From UBA2336 sp049306095 (lineage in GTDB: Bacteria > Bacteroidota > Bacteroidia > Cytophagales > Cyclobacteriaceae): a DNA stretch of 64,000 nt. Numbering within the stretch: position 1 is the first letter of the stretch; the number at the start of each line of letters is the position of its first letter. Under the pieces are notes generated by a model. That model was not told where the DNA came from and ran no database searches. It saw only the letters and a list, made by a program, of their open reading frames with translations. The stretch is from the NCBI GenBank assembly GCA_049306095.1, contig JBAQPU010000012.1, positions 73,027-137,026 on the forward strand. The letters run 5' to 3'. The translations under genes and the position numbers were made by a program. Shown piece by piece: positions 18,175-27,202 of this stretch.

Positions 18175-18766
18175 AACTTATTGTTTCTCTTGTAATATTT
18201 TTCTTCTCTAAAATTTTCTTCAACCCATCCAGTCCATAATACATTCTGGATTTCACTGTGTTCTCTGAAACATTCAGCACTTCGGCTATTTCTCTAAATT
18301 TCAATCCTTCAAATTCTTTCATGATCACCACCTCGCGTTGCTCGGCACTGAGTTCCATCAGCGATCGCTGAAGAATATCCGATAACTCTACTTGCTGGAA
18401 TTTCCGTTCGGGATTATCACTTCTCACCGAAGATCCCTCCCATCGTGGTGATTCCTCAGCCTCCACATTAATCACGTTTTCAAATGGCACCCAGCGGCTT
18501 TGTTTTTTCTTTCTTGCCTCTTCGCGGCAATAGTTCACAGCAATCTTGTACAACCAGCTTTTAAAACGTGCGATGTCCTGTAACCCCTCAATGTTCCGGC
18601 ACATCGATATGAACGTTTTCTGAGCCGCTTCCATGGCCAGGTCGTGATCGAGGAAGAACTTATAACTAAAGTTGTAAATCCGCTTATACCACAACTGTAC
18701 AAGTTTCCCTTGCGCATTCTTATCCCCTTGCTTGGCGCGGGCAATAAGGGTATCGGAATGCATCAT
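18164..18766 (-). CDS. ECF-type RNA polymerase sigma factor
   Basis: This is a sigma-70 family protein of about 200 residues. Region 2 is seen in HDLAMEAAQKTFISM and RFKSWLYKIAVNYCREE, and region 4 helix-turn-helix in KFREIAEVLNVSENTVKSR. I place the start at ATG 18766; ATG 18763 and an upstream GTG at 18793 are alternatives. It directs transcription of an unknown regulon, probably including its own operon, and is likely restrained by the membrane protein encoded next to it. The operon order is sigma, anti-sigma candidate, coiled-coil exported protein. Confidence 0.92.
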   Translation of the reverse strand: MMHSDTLIARAKQGDKNAQGKLVQLWYKRIYNFSYKFFLDHDLAMEAAQKTFISMCRNIEGLQDIARFKSWLYKIAVNYCREEARKKKQSRWVPFENVINVEAEESPRWEGSSVRSDNPERKFQQVELSDILQRSLMELSAEQREVVIMKEFEGLKFREIAEVLNVSENTVKSRMYYGLDGLKKILEKKNITRETISYEL

Positions 18767-18870
18767 CGCAATGTCCAGTAGTGTTTCGGCCACAATTCTG
18801 CAGGTTTTGGCGTTTCTGTGTATAAAGATGGTGGATAAAGGGAAATAGTTTTATCCACTTAAAAAAATTG

Positions 18871-18952
18871 GTATAAGGTATTAGGGTATAAGGTATAAAG
18901 GTATAAGGTATTAGGGTATAAGGTATAAAGGTATAAGGCATTAGGGATTAGG
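18871..18952. repeat. 30-bp tandem repeat, about 2.7 copies
   Basis: The 30-bp unit at 18871-18900 recurs exactly at 18901-18930 and, partly changed, at 18931-18952. The unit is itself built of GTATAAG and GTATTAG words. A short inverted relative, CCTAATGCCTAATACCT, lies at 18971-18987. The block fills the gap between the divergent sigma and methyltransferase genes. Confidence 0.9.
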
Positions 18953-18996
18953 ACTTGACACAGCGGTGAACCTAATGCCTAATACCTCATGACTGC

Positions 18997-19004
18997 TATA
19001 TTTG
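18997..19004 (+). promoter_or_regulatory. -7 box TATATTTG directly before the methyltransferase start
   Basis: TATATTTG is a perfect TAnnTTTG element and ends 7 bp before the ATG at 19012, so a transcript from it would have almost no leader. No good -33 element is seen; that position falls in the repeat block. Confidence 0.45.
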
Positions 19005-19011
19005 CGTTTCG

Positions 19012-19785
19012 ATGAAAAAGATAATCGCATTTTTAGTACGGTATGTGCCCCGAAAATACCTTCAGCGTATCAGCGGAGTTGGCTTAAAAGTAGTCGGGCT
19101 GTTTTACAAAGGCTCGAACGTTATTTGTCCGATCTGTCAATCCGGGTTTCGCAAGTTTTTACCTTACGGAAGAATCAACCCGCGCGAAAATGCCCTGTGC
19201 CCGAATTGCCTTTCCCTTGAACGTCACCGGCTTATCTGGATGTACCTGAAAGAGCAGACAGATTTTTTTAAATCAGGAAAGGATGTACTTCACATCGCTC
19301 CGGAAGCGTGTTACATTACCCGGTTTGAGAAACTTCACGGAGATCGTTACATCACCGCTGATATTGAATCGCCTTTGGCGAAAGTTAAAATGGACATCCA
19401 TCAGATTCCGTTCGGTGACAACCATTTTGATGTGGTGTTGTGCAACCACGTGTTGGAACATGTGCGTGATGACATCCAGGCGATGCGTGAGATTAAGCGC
19501 GTACTAAAGCCGGGCGGGATTGCCATTCTCCAGATTCCATTTTTCAATCCGGTACCAGAGGTTACGTTTGAAGACGCTTCGATCACCGACAAACGGGAAC
19601 GGGAAAAAATCTTCGGGCAGGATGATCATGTTCGAAAATATGGAAAAGATTATCCAAAACGAATCGAACAAAGCGGACTGCTTGCCGTTGAAGAAGCTTA
19701 TGTTAATAACCTGACCGAAGAAGTTCGTCAGAAATTTGGATTAGTAAAAGGAGAAATAATTTACAAAGGAGTTAAGCATGGCTGA
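19012..19785 (+). CDS. class I SAM-dependent methyltransferase with N-terminal zinc ribbon
   Basis: The protein has 257 residues. Residues about 37-70 hold two Cys pairs, CPICQ and CPNC, forming a likely zinc ribbon. A Rossmann methyltransferase domain follows: VLHIAPEACY (motif I, without the usual GxGxG), ITADIESP (acidic SAM-ribose contact) and FDVVLCNHVLEHVRDD (motif IV). It resembles methyltransferases encoded among glycan or cell-surface genes. The substrate is unknown. It overlaps the following HAD phosphatase gene by 8 bp, so the two are translated together. Confidence 0.85.
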   Translation: MKKIIAFLVRYVPRKYLQRISGVGLKVVGLFYKGSNVICPICQSGFRKFLPYGRINPRENALCPNCLSLERHRLIWMYLKEQTDFFKSGKDVLHIAPEACYITRFEKLHGDRYITADIESPLAKVKMDIHQIPFGDNHFDVVLCNHVLEHVRDDIQAMREIKRVLKPGGIAILQIPFFNPVPEVTFEDASITDKREREKIFGQDDHVRKYGKDYPKRIEQSGLLAVEEAYVNNLTEEVRQKFGLVKGEIIYKGVKHG

Positions 19786-20449
19786 TGTTGCAGTAATCTT
19801 TGACATGGACGGTGTGATCGTTCATACGAACCCGTATCATAAAACAGCCATCCGAGAGTTTTGTGGAGCCCATAATATTCAGCTAAACGAACTGATGCTT
19901 CAAAATAAAGTTTACGGCCGTACTAACCGCGATTGGCTGACCAATGTCTTTGGTGAAATTGATCAAGAGATTCTTGAAGCCTATGCCTATGAAAAAGAGG
20001 AACTGTTCAGAAAAATTTACGAACCGCACGTTAAACCGCTTGAAGGTTTGAGAGAATTTCTTGAGTTATTAGTTACCAACAATGTTCCCCGGGCCATTGC
20101 CACCTCTGCCCCGCCTGAAAATGTTGACTTTATTCTTGATAAAACAGGTCTCAGAAAATTTTTTCCAATCACGTTAGACGATCGAATGGTTACCCACGGG
20201 AAGCCTAATCCGGAGATTTACCTGAAAGCGGCCAAGGCATTGGGTCTGCCAAACAATAAATGCATTGTAATTGAAGACTCAATTTCAGGTGTAACAGCCG
20301 GAAGAAAAGCAGGTTCAAAAGTTATTGGAGTAACCACCACCCATTCGCCCGAAGAATTGAAAGAGACGAATTATGTTATTCAGGATTTTACCGGGTTGGA
20401 AGTTTCAACGTTACAAGAAATTTTAACCCAGCAGGTGCAAGCGCACTGA
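19778..20449 (+). CDS. HAD hydrolase, beta-phosphoglucomutase-like
   Basis: This 223-residue cytoplasmic protein has all HAD motifs: FDMDGVIV (D9 nucleophile, D11 acid/base), ATSAP (motif II), HGKPNPEIY (motif III Lys) and IEDSISG (motif IV acids). The cap is of the helical C1 type. The closest families are beta-phosphoglucomutase and small sugar-phosphate phosphatases; reading cannot separate mutase from phosphatase. It is coupled to the methyltransferase by an 8-bp overlap. Confidence 0.88.
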   Translation: MADVAVIFDMDGVIVHTNPYHKTAIREFCGAHNIQLNELMLQNKVYGRTNRDWLTNVFGEIDQEILEAYAYEKEELFRKIYEPHVKPLEGLREFLELLVTNNVPRAIATSAPPENVDFILDKTGLRKFFPITLDDRMVTHGKPNPEIYLKAAKALGLPNNKCIVIEDSISGVTAGRKAGSKVIGVTTTHSPEELKETNYVIQDFTGLEVSTLQEILTQQVQAH

Positions 20450-20598
20450 AAAGGATGGGTATAGCCAGCAAGCTTTAGGGCCAATTTTTCAAAACGATTA
20501 GGAATGTCTTCCAGACAAGGCCGCATTTTGCCCCTTGTAGAAATTTACAACCACAATTGGTAACTTCGGTGTAATCTCACTTTACTAAACCCAATCGT

Positions 20599-23500
20599 AT
20601 GAAAAGAGTAGTCCTCCTGCTGCTATTCGGTATGTTGCTTACCGGATTATCTGCACAAAAAAAATCTGGTTCATTCAAACCAGCAACGCTAACCTTCGAT
20701 GAAAAACTCTATAATTCAATTGAGTGGAGAAGCATCGGACCCTTTCGTGGGGGGCGATCGGCAGCCGTAACGGGTGTACCAGGCAAGCCTAATTTATTTT
20801 ACTTCGGAGCAACCGGTGGCGGTGTGTGGCGAACAATCGATGGCGGTAACTCGTGGGAAAACATCAGTGACGGATTTTTTGGTGGTTCCATTGGCGCAGT
20901 CGCTGTCAGCGAGTGGGACAATAATGTGATCTATGTGGGAGGGGGCGAAAAAACCGTTCGCGGAAATGTTTCATACGGAAACGGAGTTTGGAAATCGTTG
21001 GACGCTGGAAAAACATGGACACACGTTGGATTAAAAGATTCGAAGCACATTCCGCGCATACGCATTCATCCTAAAAATCCTGACCTGGTATATGCGGCCG
21101 TGCTGGGTGATCTTTTCAAATCATCGGAAGAACGCGGAGTTTACAAATCGGAAGACGGAGGTAAAACCTGGAAGCGAATCCTTTTTGCCAATAAAGATGC
21201 GGGAGCTGTGGATCTGATTCTGGATCCTAATAATCCAAGAATTCTGTATGCATCCACCTGGAGAATTCGAAGAACGCCCTATAGTTTAGAAAGCGGTGGA
21301 GAAGGCTCTGCCCTTTGGAAAAGTGTTGATGGTGGCGAAAACTGGGTAAACATTTCCACCAATGAAGGGTTGCCTAAGGGTACATGGGGTATTGTAGGGG
21401 TAGCGGTATCGCCTGTAAATTCAAATCGCGTATATGCCATCATCGAAAATGAAAAAGGCGGAGTGTATCGCTCTGCTGATGCCGGTAAAACGTGGCAAAA
21501 AATGAATGACGATCGTAATCTTCGTCAGCGTGCATGGTACTACACCCGAATTTATGCCGATACAAAAGAAGAGGATGTTGTGTACGTGATGAATGTTGCT
21601 TACCACCGCTCGAAAGATGGAGGTAAAACTTTTCAGTCGTACAACGCACCGCATGGCGACCATCATGATCTGTGGATCGCACCGGAAGACAACCAAAGAA
21701 TGATTATCGCTGATGACGGGGGAGCACAGGTAAGTTATGATGCTGGTGAAAACTGGTCAACCTATGACAACCAACCTACAGCCCAGTTTTACAGGGTTAT
21801 TACCGATAACCATTTTCCGTACCGTATTTATGGAGCACAGCAAGACAACACCACGCTTCGCATTTCGCACCGTACGGATGGCTTCTCCATTACCGATCAA
21901 GACTGGGAAACTACGGCAGGAAGCGAAAGCGGTCATATCGCACCCAACCCGGCCGATAATGACATCGTGTATGGAGGAAATTATGGAGGATTACTGGAGA
22001 TGCAAAATCATCGCACCGGTGAAAGCAGATCTGTTAATGTATGGCCCGATAACCCTATGGGGCATGGCGCAGAAGGCATGAAGTATCGTTTTCAATGGAA
22101 CTTCCCGATTTTCTTTTCTCCGCACAATCCCAATAAGTTATATACCACATCCAACCATGTTCATGTATCAACCAACGGTGGGCAATCATGGGAAACCATC
22201 AGTCCGGATTTAACGCGCAACGACAAAGCAAAACTTGGGCCCTCAGGCGGCCCTATAACAAAAGATAACACAAGCGTTGAATATTACTGTACCATTTTTG
22301 CGGCCGGTGAATCACCCTATGAAAAAGATTTTATTGTGACCGGTTCAGATGATGGCCTGGTGCATGCAACCAACGATGGCGGCAAAACGTGGAATAAAAT
22401 TACCCCCCCAGAAATGCCCGAGTGGACGATGATTAACAGCATTGAGTTTGATCCCTTTACGAAAGGAGGAATTTATATTGCCGGTACGCGCTATAAATCG
22501 GGCGACTACAAACCGTATTTATTCAAATCCAAAGATTACGGAAAAACCTGGACAAAAATCGTTGATGGAATTAATCCCGACCACTTCACCCGCGTGCTTC
22601 GGGCTGACCCAAAACGAAAAGGTCTTTTGTATGCAGGAACAGAAAATGGAATGTATGTTTCCTTTGATGATGGCACCAGTTGGAAATCCCTTCAACTCAA
22701 TCTGCCCATTGTTCCGATTACAGACCTTACTGTAAAAAATGATAACCTCATCGCGGCCACACAGGGAAGGAGCTTCTGGCTGATTGATGACCTCACACCA
22801 CTTCATCAACTTAACGATCAGGTAAAAACTGCCGATTTTCATATTTACAAGCCCATGCCGAGTTACAGAATGGGAGGAGGTCAGGGGCGTCCGTCCAGAA
22901 CTGCAGGCCAGAATCATCCGGGAGGTGTAATGGTGCATTATTTTGTTAAAGACACCACCAACGCGCAAGTAAGCCTGGAGTTCATGCAAACAGATGGAAC
23001 TTTAATTCGTAAATATTCAACAAAGCCCGACAAAAAAAATAAAGAAGAAAAATTGGCCATCAAACAACCCGGATCAAACCGGTTTGTATGGAACATGCGC
23101 TATCAGGATGCGGAAACATTTGAAGGTATTATCATGTGGGCAGCCTCCACGAGCGGTCCCCGTGCCTTGCCGGGTAGTTACAAAGTAAAACTTACCGTGA
23201 ATGGAAAATCCGCTGAAACAACTTTTGATATATTGAAGGATCCGCGATCAGGCTCGACCGATGCAGACTTGAAAGCGCAATTCGATTTTCAGCAAGAGGT
23301 GATGGCCAAACTTAGTGAAACGCATAAGGCCATCAAAAAAATAAGACAGACCCGTGAGCAGCTTAACCGCGTGACCGATCCATTAAAAGATAAAAAAGAT
23401 GAACTAAAAGATGTGTTGGATATGGCGAAGGGTATTCAGGATAAAATGAAAACCATTGAAGAGGCTTTGTATCAAACAAAAAACCGAAGCGGTCAGGATC

Positions 23501-23727
23501 CATTAAATTTTCCGATCAGGCTTAATAATAAACTTGCCCACTTAAGTTCCCTAGCGGGATCGGGCGATTTTAAGCCGACCGATCAGTCGGTGGCCTTCAA
23601 AAATGAAATCACCACAGAGATCAACAAACATCTGGAAGCTTTAAATAAAATTTTCAAAGAAGAGATCCCGGCTTTCAATAATCTCATCAAGACAAAGAAT
23701 ATTGACGCGGTAACATTTTCTAATTGA
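20599..23727 (+). CDS. exported BNR/Asp-box (VPS10/sialidase-like) repeat protein
   Basis: This 1042-residue protein has a signal peptide ending SAQ (about 1-20). At least eleven Asp-box motifs of the type S-x-D-x-G-x-x-W are visible, for example TIDGGNSW, SLDAGKTW, SEDGGKTW, SVDGGENW, TNDGGKTW and SKDYGKTW, which indicate one or two beta-propellers across residues 40-720. A C-terminal part has a beta-sandwich and a Lys-rich helical region (about 880-1000). Bacteroidota proteins of this length are often labelled glycosyl hydrolase, but catalytic residues are not evident. It is probably periplasmic. It precedes a TonB receptor. Confidence 0.85.
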   Translation: MKRVVLLLLFGMLLTGLSAQKKSGSFKPATLTFDEKLYNSIEWRSIGPFRGGRSAAVTGVPGKPNLFYFGATGGGVWRTIDGGNSWENISDGFFGGSIGAVAVSEWDNNVIYVGGGEKTVRGNVSYGNGVWKSLDAGKTWTHVGLKDSKHIPRIRIHPKNPDLVYAAVLGDLFKSSEERGVYKSEDGGKTWKRILFANKDAGAVDLILDPNNPRILYASTWRIRRTPYSLESGGEGSALWKSVDGGENWVNISTNEGLPKGTWGIVGVAVSPVNSNRVYAIIENEKGGVYRSADAGKTWQKMNDDRNLRQRAWYYTRIYADTKEEDVVYVMNVAYHRSKDGGKTFQSYNAPHGDHHDLWIAPEDNQRMIIADDGGAQVSYDAGENWSTYDNQPTAQFYRVITDNHFPYRIYGAQQDNTTLRISHRTDGFSITDQDWETTAGSESGHIAPNPADNDIVYGGNYGGLLEMQNHRTGESRSVNVWPDNPMGHGAEGMKYRFQWNFPIFFSPHNPNKLYTTSNHVHVSTNGGQSWETISPDLTRNDKAKLGPSGGPITKDNTSVEYYCTIFAAGESPYEKDFIVTGSDDGLVHATNDGGKTWNKITPPEMPEWTMINSIEFDPFTKGGIYIAGTRYKSGDYKPYLFKSKDYGKTWTKIVDGINPDHFTRVLRADPKRKGLLYAGTENGMYVSFDDGTSWKSLQLNLPIVPITDLTVKNDNLIAATQGRSFWLIDDLTPLHQLNDQVKTADFHIYKPMPSYRMGGGQGRPSRTAGQNHPGGVMVHYFVKDTTNAQVSLEFMQTDGTLIRKYSTKPDKKNKEEKLAIKQPGSNRFVWNMRYQDAETFEGIIMWAASTSGPRALPGSYKVKLTVNGKSAETTFDILKDPRSGSTDADLKAQFDFQQEVMAKLSETHKAIKKIRQTREQLNRVTDPLKDKKDELKDVLDMAKGIQDKMKTIEEALYQTKNRSGQDPLNFPIRLNNKLAHLSSLAGSGDFKPTDQSVAFKNEITTEINKHLEALNKIFKEEIPAFNNLIKTKNIDAVTFSN

Positions 23728-23739
23728 TTCAAGTCCAGA

Positions 23740-23805
23740 AACCACATAGGCGCAAGGCTGCATAGATGTTCCTTAAGACTATGTGTCCTGTGTATCTATG
23801 TGGTT
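23740..23805. repeat. inverted repeat with AACCACATAG arms
   Basis: AACCACATAG at 23740-23749 and CTATGTGGTT at 23796-23805 are exact inverted copies 46 bp apart, with further partial pairing (CATAG / CTATGTG) inside. The right arm is followed by AAAAAA. It lies between the BNR gene and the TonB receptor and may act as a weak terminator or be a dispersed intergenic repeat. Confidence 0.65.
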
Positions 23806-23826
23806 AAAAAATCTTCGGTACCAACC

Positions 23827-26040
23827 ATGAAGCAATTCGTTATGCTGATCTGCCTTATATGGAGTTGCTCCCTTGCGGGTGCCCGACAAAAAGACAGCAC
23901 CGATATTTCAACCAACATTCAACTGGATGAAGTTGTTGTTTCGGTCAATCGCTGGGAACAAAACCTTCGTGAAGTACCAAACCGGATTTCAAAAATAGGC
24001 CTGCCGGTTGTTCAGTTTCAAAATCCGCAAACAACTGCCGATCTGCTGAGTGTAACCAACCAGGTATTCATTCAAAAAAGTCAGCTTGGGGGTGGCAGTC
24101 CTATGATTCGCGGTTTTGCCACCAGTCGCGTGTTACTGGTTGTTGATGGCGTACGGATGAACAACTCAATTTTTCGTGCTGGGAATGTTCAAAATGTGAT
24201 TTCGCTTGATGCCAACACCATTGAAGATGCGGAAGTTGTTTTCGGGCCGGGCTCTGTCGTTTACGGCAGCGATGCCATTGGTGGTGTGGTGGATTTTCAT
24301 TCGTTATCGCCAAAATTTACGGACACAGAAAAAATCAAATTCAATATCAACGGGTTAGCCCGATACGCTTCAGCGAACCAGGAGCAAACCAATCATTTAG
24401 ATTTTTCCATTGGATTAAAGAAATGGGCTTTCACCACCAGCCTAACCTATTCCGATTTCGATGATTTACGCATGGGAGGCAACGGTCCTGCCGAATATCT
24501 TCGCCCTGATTATCAAACCCGCATCAACGGAACCGATACAGTGTTTGTGAACAGCGACCCTGAACTACAAATTCATACCGGTTACAGTCAAAATAATTTC
24601 ATGCAAAAAATATCCTATAAATCAGGCGACAGGTTTTTACTAACATACGGTTTTCACTACTCAAAAACTTCTGATGTACCACGTTACGACAGGCTACTGC
24701 TTAAATCCAATTTACCATTTACAAGCGCAGAGTGGTATTACGGACCGCAGAAATGGGTCATGCACAACCTTCAGGTTTCGTTAAACAAAAAAATAGCGCT
24801 ATGGGATCATGCCAGGTTTACGGTGGCTTACCAGGACTATGAAGAAAGCAGACATAGCCGAAATTTTGGAGGCGCAAACAAAACCAATCGCACTGAAACG
24901 GTTCAGTCGTACTCGCTCAATATTGATATTGATAAAAAAATAAAGGACAGAACAGAGTTGTTCTATGGAGCTGAGTATGTTGGCAACCAGGTTGGCTCAA
25001 CGGCATTCCGCAACAATGTGAACAACGGCACAATTTCACCGGCTACTACGCGCTACCCCGATGGCTCAACCTGGCAATCCATTGCAGCCTACGCAAGCAC
25101 AAGGCTTAAAATCTCTGATCTCCTTTTACTGAGTGGCAGCGCACGGGTAAGCAATGTTCAAACCGATGCCTCGTTCGATCTTGAATTATTCCCAGCCCTC
25201 CCCTTCAGGCAGGCCAGTCTTAACAACACCGCTGTTAACGGCAGTGTTGGATTGATTCTTACACCAACAAATGATTGGAAAATTTATACCAACCTGGCCA
25301 CCGGTTTCCGCGCACCTAATGTTGATGATATAGGCAAAGTGTTTGATTCTCAACCCGGTGATGTGGTGGTTCCCAATCCTGATCTGAAGCCCGAGTATGC
25401 GTACAATGCAGAGGTTGGATTCGCTGGCTTGATGAATAATGTTACAGTTGATTTTGCCGGATATTATTCCTTCATCGACAATGCCATTGCGCGCGCCTCC
25501 TACTTATTCAATGGTGAAGACAGCATTACCTATGACGGTACTCTTAGTCGTGTGTTGGCTCAGCAAAATATCAGTTCCATTAAAGTTGGTGGCGTGCAGG
25601 TTGGGTTGAACTGGCAGATTTCGCGCAAATGGTTACTTACTACCAATTTGAATATTCAGAAGGGAAAGGAAACTTATCCTGATTCCGTCAATACCTACTC
25701 TCCCACACATGTTGCCCCTCTTTTTGGATCAACACACATCATCTTTTCCATAGGCAATATCAAGATGGACTTATACGCCAACTACAACGGTGAAATTGCG
25801 TTTGACAACCTTGCTTTATCAGAACGAGCAGATCGGCATTTGTATGCATTGGACAATCATGGTAATCCTTATGCACCATCGTGGTGGACACTCAATTTTA
25901 AAACCTCATTTAAAGCTGCAAAATACCTTGTTGTTGATGCTGGAGTAGAAAATATACTGGATAACCGATACAGGTCATATTCTTCAGGTGTTACCGCACC
26001 CGGAAGAAACATAATGATTGCCTTGCGGATAAGGATATAA
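23827..26040 (+). CDS. TonB-dependent outer-membrane receptor
   Basis: The protein has 737 residues from ATG 23827; the frame is open upstream to 23800, but those codons lie inside an inverted repeat and precede the signal peptide (1-21, ending ARQ). A TonB-box-like LDEVVVSVNR is followed by the plug domain (about 45-160) with GSPMIRGFATSRVLLVVDGVR and GPGSVVYGSDAIGG. A 22-strand barrel follows. FRAP (about residue 493) and NPDL (about 516) resemble the FRAP/NPNL boxes of heme receptors, so heme or siderophore uptake is possible, but this is not proven. No SusD partner is adjacent. Confidence 0.92.
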   Translation: MKQFVMLICLIWSCSLAGARQKDSTDISTNIQLDEVVVSVNRWEQNLREVPNRISKIGLPVVQFQNPQTTADLLSVTNQVFIQKSQLGGGSPMIRGFATSRVLLVVDGVRMNNSIFRAGNVQNVISLDANTIEDAEVVFGPGSVVYGSDAIGGVVDFHSLSPKFTDTEKIKFNINGLARYASANQEQTNHLDFSIGLKKWAFTTSLTYSDFDDLRMGGNGPAEYLRPDYQTRINGTDTVFVNSDPELQIHTGYSQNNFMQKISYKSGDRFLLTYGFHYSKTSDVPRYDRLLLKSNLPFTSAEWYYGPQKWVMHNLQVSLNKKIALWDHARFTVAYQDYEESRHSRNFGGANKTNRTETVQSYSLNIDIDKKIKDRTELFYGAEYVGNQVGSTAFRNNVNNGTISPATTRYPDGSTWQSIAAYASTRLKISDLLLLSGSARVSNVQTDASFDLELFPALPFRQASLNNTAVNGSVGLILTPTNDWKIYTNLATGFRAPNVDDIGKVFDSQPGDVVVPNPDLKPEYAYNAEVGFAGLMNNVTVDFAGYYSFIDNAIARASYLFNGEDSITYDGTLSRVLAQQNISSIKVGGVQVGLNWQISRKWLLTTNLNIQKGKETYPDSVNTYSPTHVAPLFGSTHIIFSIGNIKMDLYANYNGEIAFDNLALSERADRHLYALDNHGNPYAPSWWTLNFKTSFKAAKYLVVDAGVENILDNRYRSYSSGVTAPGRNIMIALRIRI

Positions 26041-26148
26041 GTGTGAGATCGCGGATCGTGCACCAGCCACACGAACCGAGCTGTAAATGCACGATCTGAA
26101 TTAAAAAATTAACCCAAGGAATAAGACTCCAGAATGGCACAAAGAAAA

Positions 26149-26177
26149 AATGCCTGACTTCCGTCAGACATTCTTTA
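26149..26177. terminator. Rho-independent terminator between TonB receptor and mdh
   Basis: AATGCCTGAC (26149-26158) pairs with GTCAGACATT (26163-26172) with one mismatch and a 4-nt loop. A-rich sequence precedes it and TCTTTA follows, so it can serve mdh on the minus strand and the receptor on the plus strand. A weaker 9-bp inverted repeat (26054-26062 with 26088-26096) lies upstream. Confidence 0.75.
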
Positions 26178-26195
26178 TAAAACAGGTGCGCGAAA

Positions 26196-27125
26196 TTACT
26201 TCAACTTATCAAGCACATCCATTACTTCACGAACGGCCTTTCTGCTTGCTTCCAGTAATTCTTTTTCCTCCTTATTCAAATCCAACTCAATTACCTTTTC
26301 AATACCATTCTTACCCAGCACAACCGGCACACCCAGGTAACAATCTTTAATGCCGTACTCACCATCCAGTTTCATACACACCGGGAACACCCTGCGCTGG
26401 TCTTTCACAATGGCCTCCACCATTTGTGCAGCCGCGGAACCCGGAGCATACCAGGCCGATGTTCCCATTAATTTAACAAGCTCACCCCCGCCTACTTTTG
26501 TTCGTTCCAAAATCGCTGTGAGTTTATCTTTATCGATAAGTTCTGTTACCGGAATTCCGGCTACTGTCGTGTAACGAGGAAGCGGCACCATGGTATCGCC
26601 ATGACCACCCAACAACATCGCCTGAATATCTTTCGGTGAAACATTCAATGCCTCTGCTAAAAACGCCCGGTAGCGTGCTGTATCCAAAATACCCGCCATA
26701 CCCATAATGCGTGTCCTTGGAAATTTAGAGGTGATGTGCGCCTGGTACGTCATGACATCCAACGGATTGGACACCACGATGATAATCGAGTTTGGAGAAT
26801 GCTTCACGATGTTTTCCGTAACTGATTTTACGATACCAGCGTTCGTATTAATCAGGTCGTCACGGCTCATGCCGGGTTTGCGTGGCAAACCAGAGGTGAT
26901 CACAACCACATCGGAATTGGCAGTTTTTGCATAATCGTTGGTGGAGCCCACAGAACGTGAGTCGTACAAATCGATTGGCGCTTTTTGCCAGATGTCGAGC
27001 GATTTGCCTTCGGCCAGCCCTTCTTTGATGTCAATTAAAACAATTTCATTAGCCACCTCGCGGTAGGCGAGTACATCGGCACAGGTTGCGCCCACATTAC
27101 CGGCACCAACTACTGTAATTTTCAT
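26196..27125 (-). CDS. mdh: malate dehydrogenase (LDH-like type)
   Basis: This 309-residue cytoplasmic enzyme interconverts malate and oxaloacetate with NAD in the citric acid cycle. GAGNVGA (7-13) is the nucleotide loop and D32 favours NAD over NADP. Substrate and catalytic residues are R82 and R88 (LPRKPGMSR), D148 and R151 (LDTARYR) and H175 (GGHGDTMV). The R82-containing loop is the malate-specific form. It matches the LDH-like MDH of Bacteroidota in length and sequence. It is transcribed alone. Confidence 0.97.
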   Translation of the reverse strand: MKITVVGAGNVGATCADVLAYREVANEIVLIDIKEGLAEGKSLDIWQKAPIDLYDSRSVGSTNDYAKTANSDVVVITSGLPRKPGMSRDDLINTNAGIVKSVTENIVKHSPNSIIIVVSNPLDVMTYQAHITSKFPRTRIMGMAGILDTARYRAFLAEALNVSPKDIQAMLLGGHGDTMVPLPRYTTVAGIPVTELIDKDKLTAILERTKVGGGELVKLMGTSAWYAPGSAAAQMVEAIVKDQRRVFPVCMKLDGEYGIKDCYLGVPVVLGKNGIEKVIELDLNKEEKELLEASRKAVREVMDVLDKLK

Positions 27126-27202
27126 ATCGGTATAGATTTAAAGTTGAAGTTCAATGGAATAGGGCGCCAAGTTATACATCAGGCGATCAAACAAAAAGAA
27201 TA

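Noticed and set aside
18720..18941. A minus-strand reading frame giving repeated PYTFIPYTLIPYT
   Set aside because: It is the translation of the 30-bp tandem repeat and overlaps the start of the sigma factor gene; no independent coding sign.
18871..18952. Possible CRISPR array
   Set aside because: The units are contiguous with no spacers, and no cas genes are present.
20450..20598. Small RNA or gene in the gap before the BNR protein
   Set aside because: Only a weak -7-like TAACTTCG (20561-20568) is seen; no hairpin or frame stands out.
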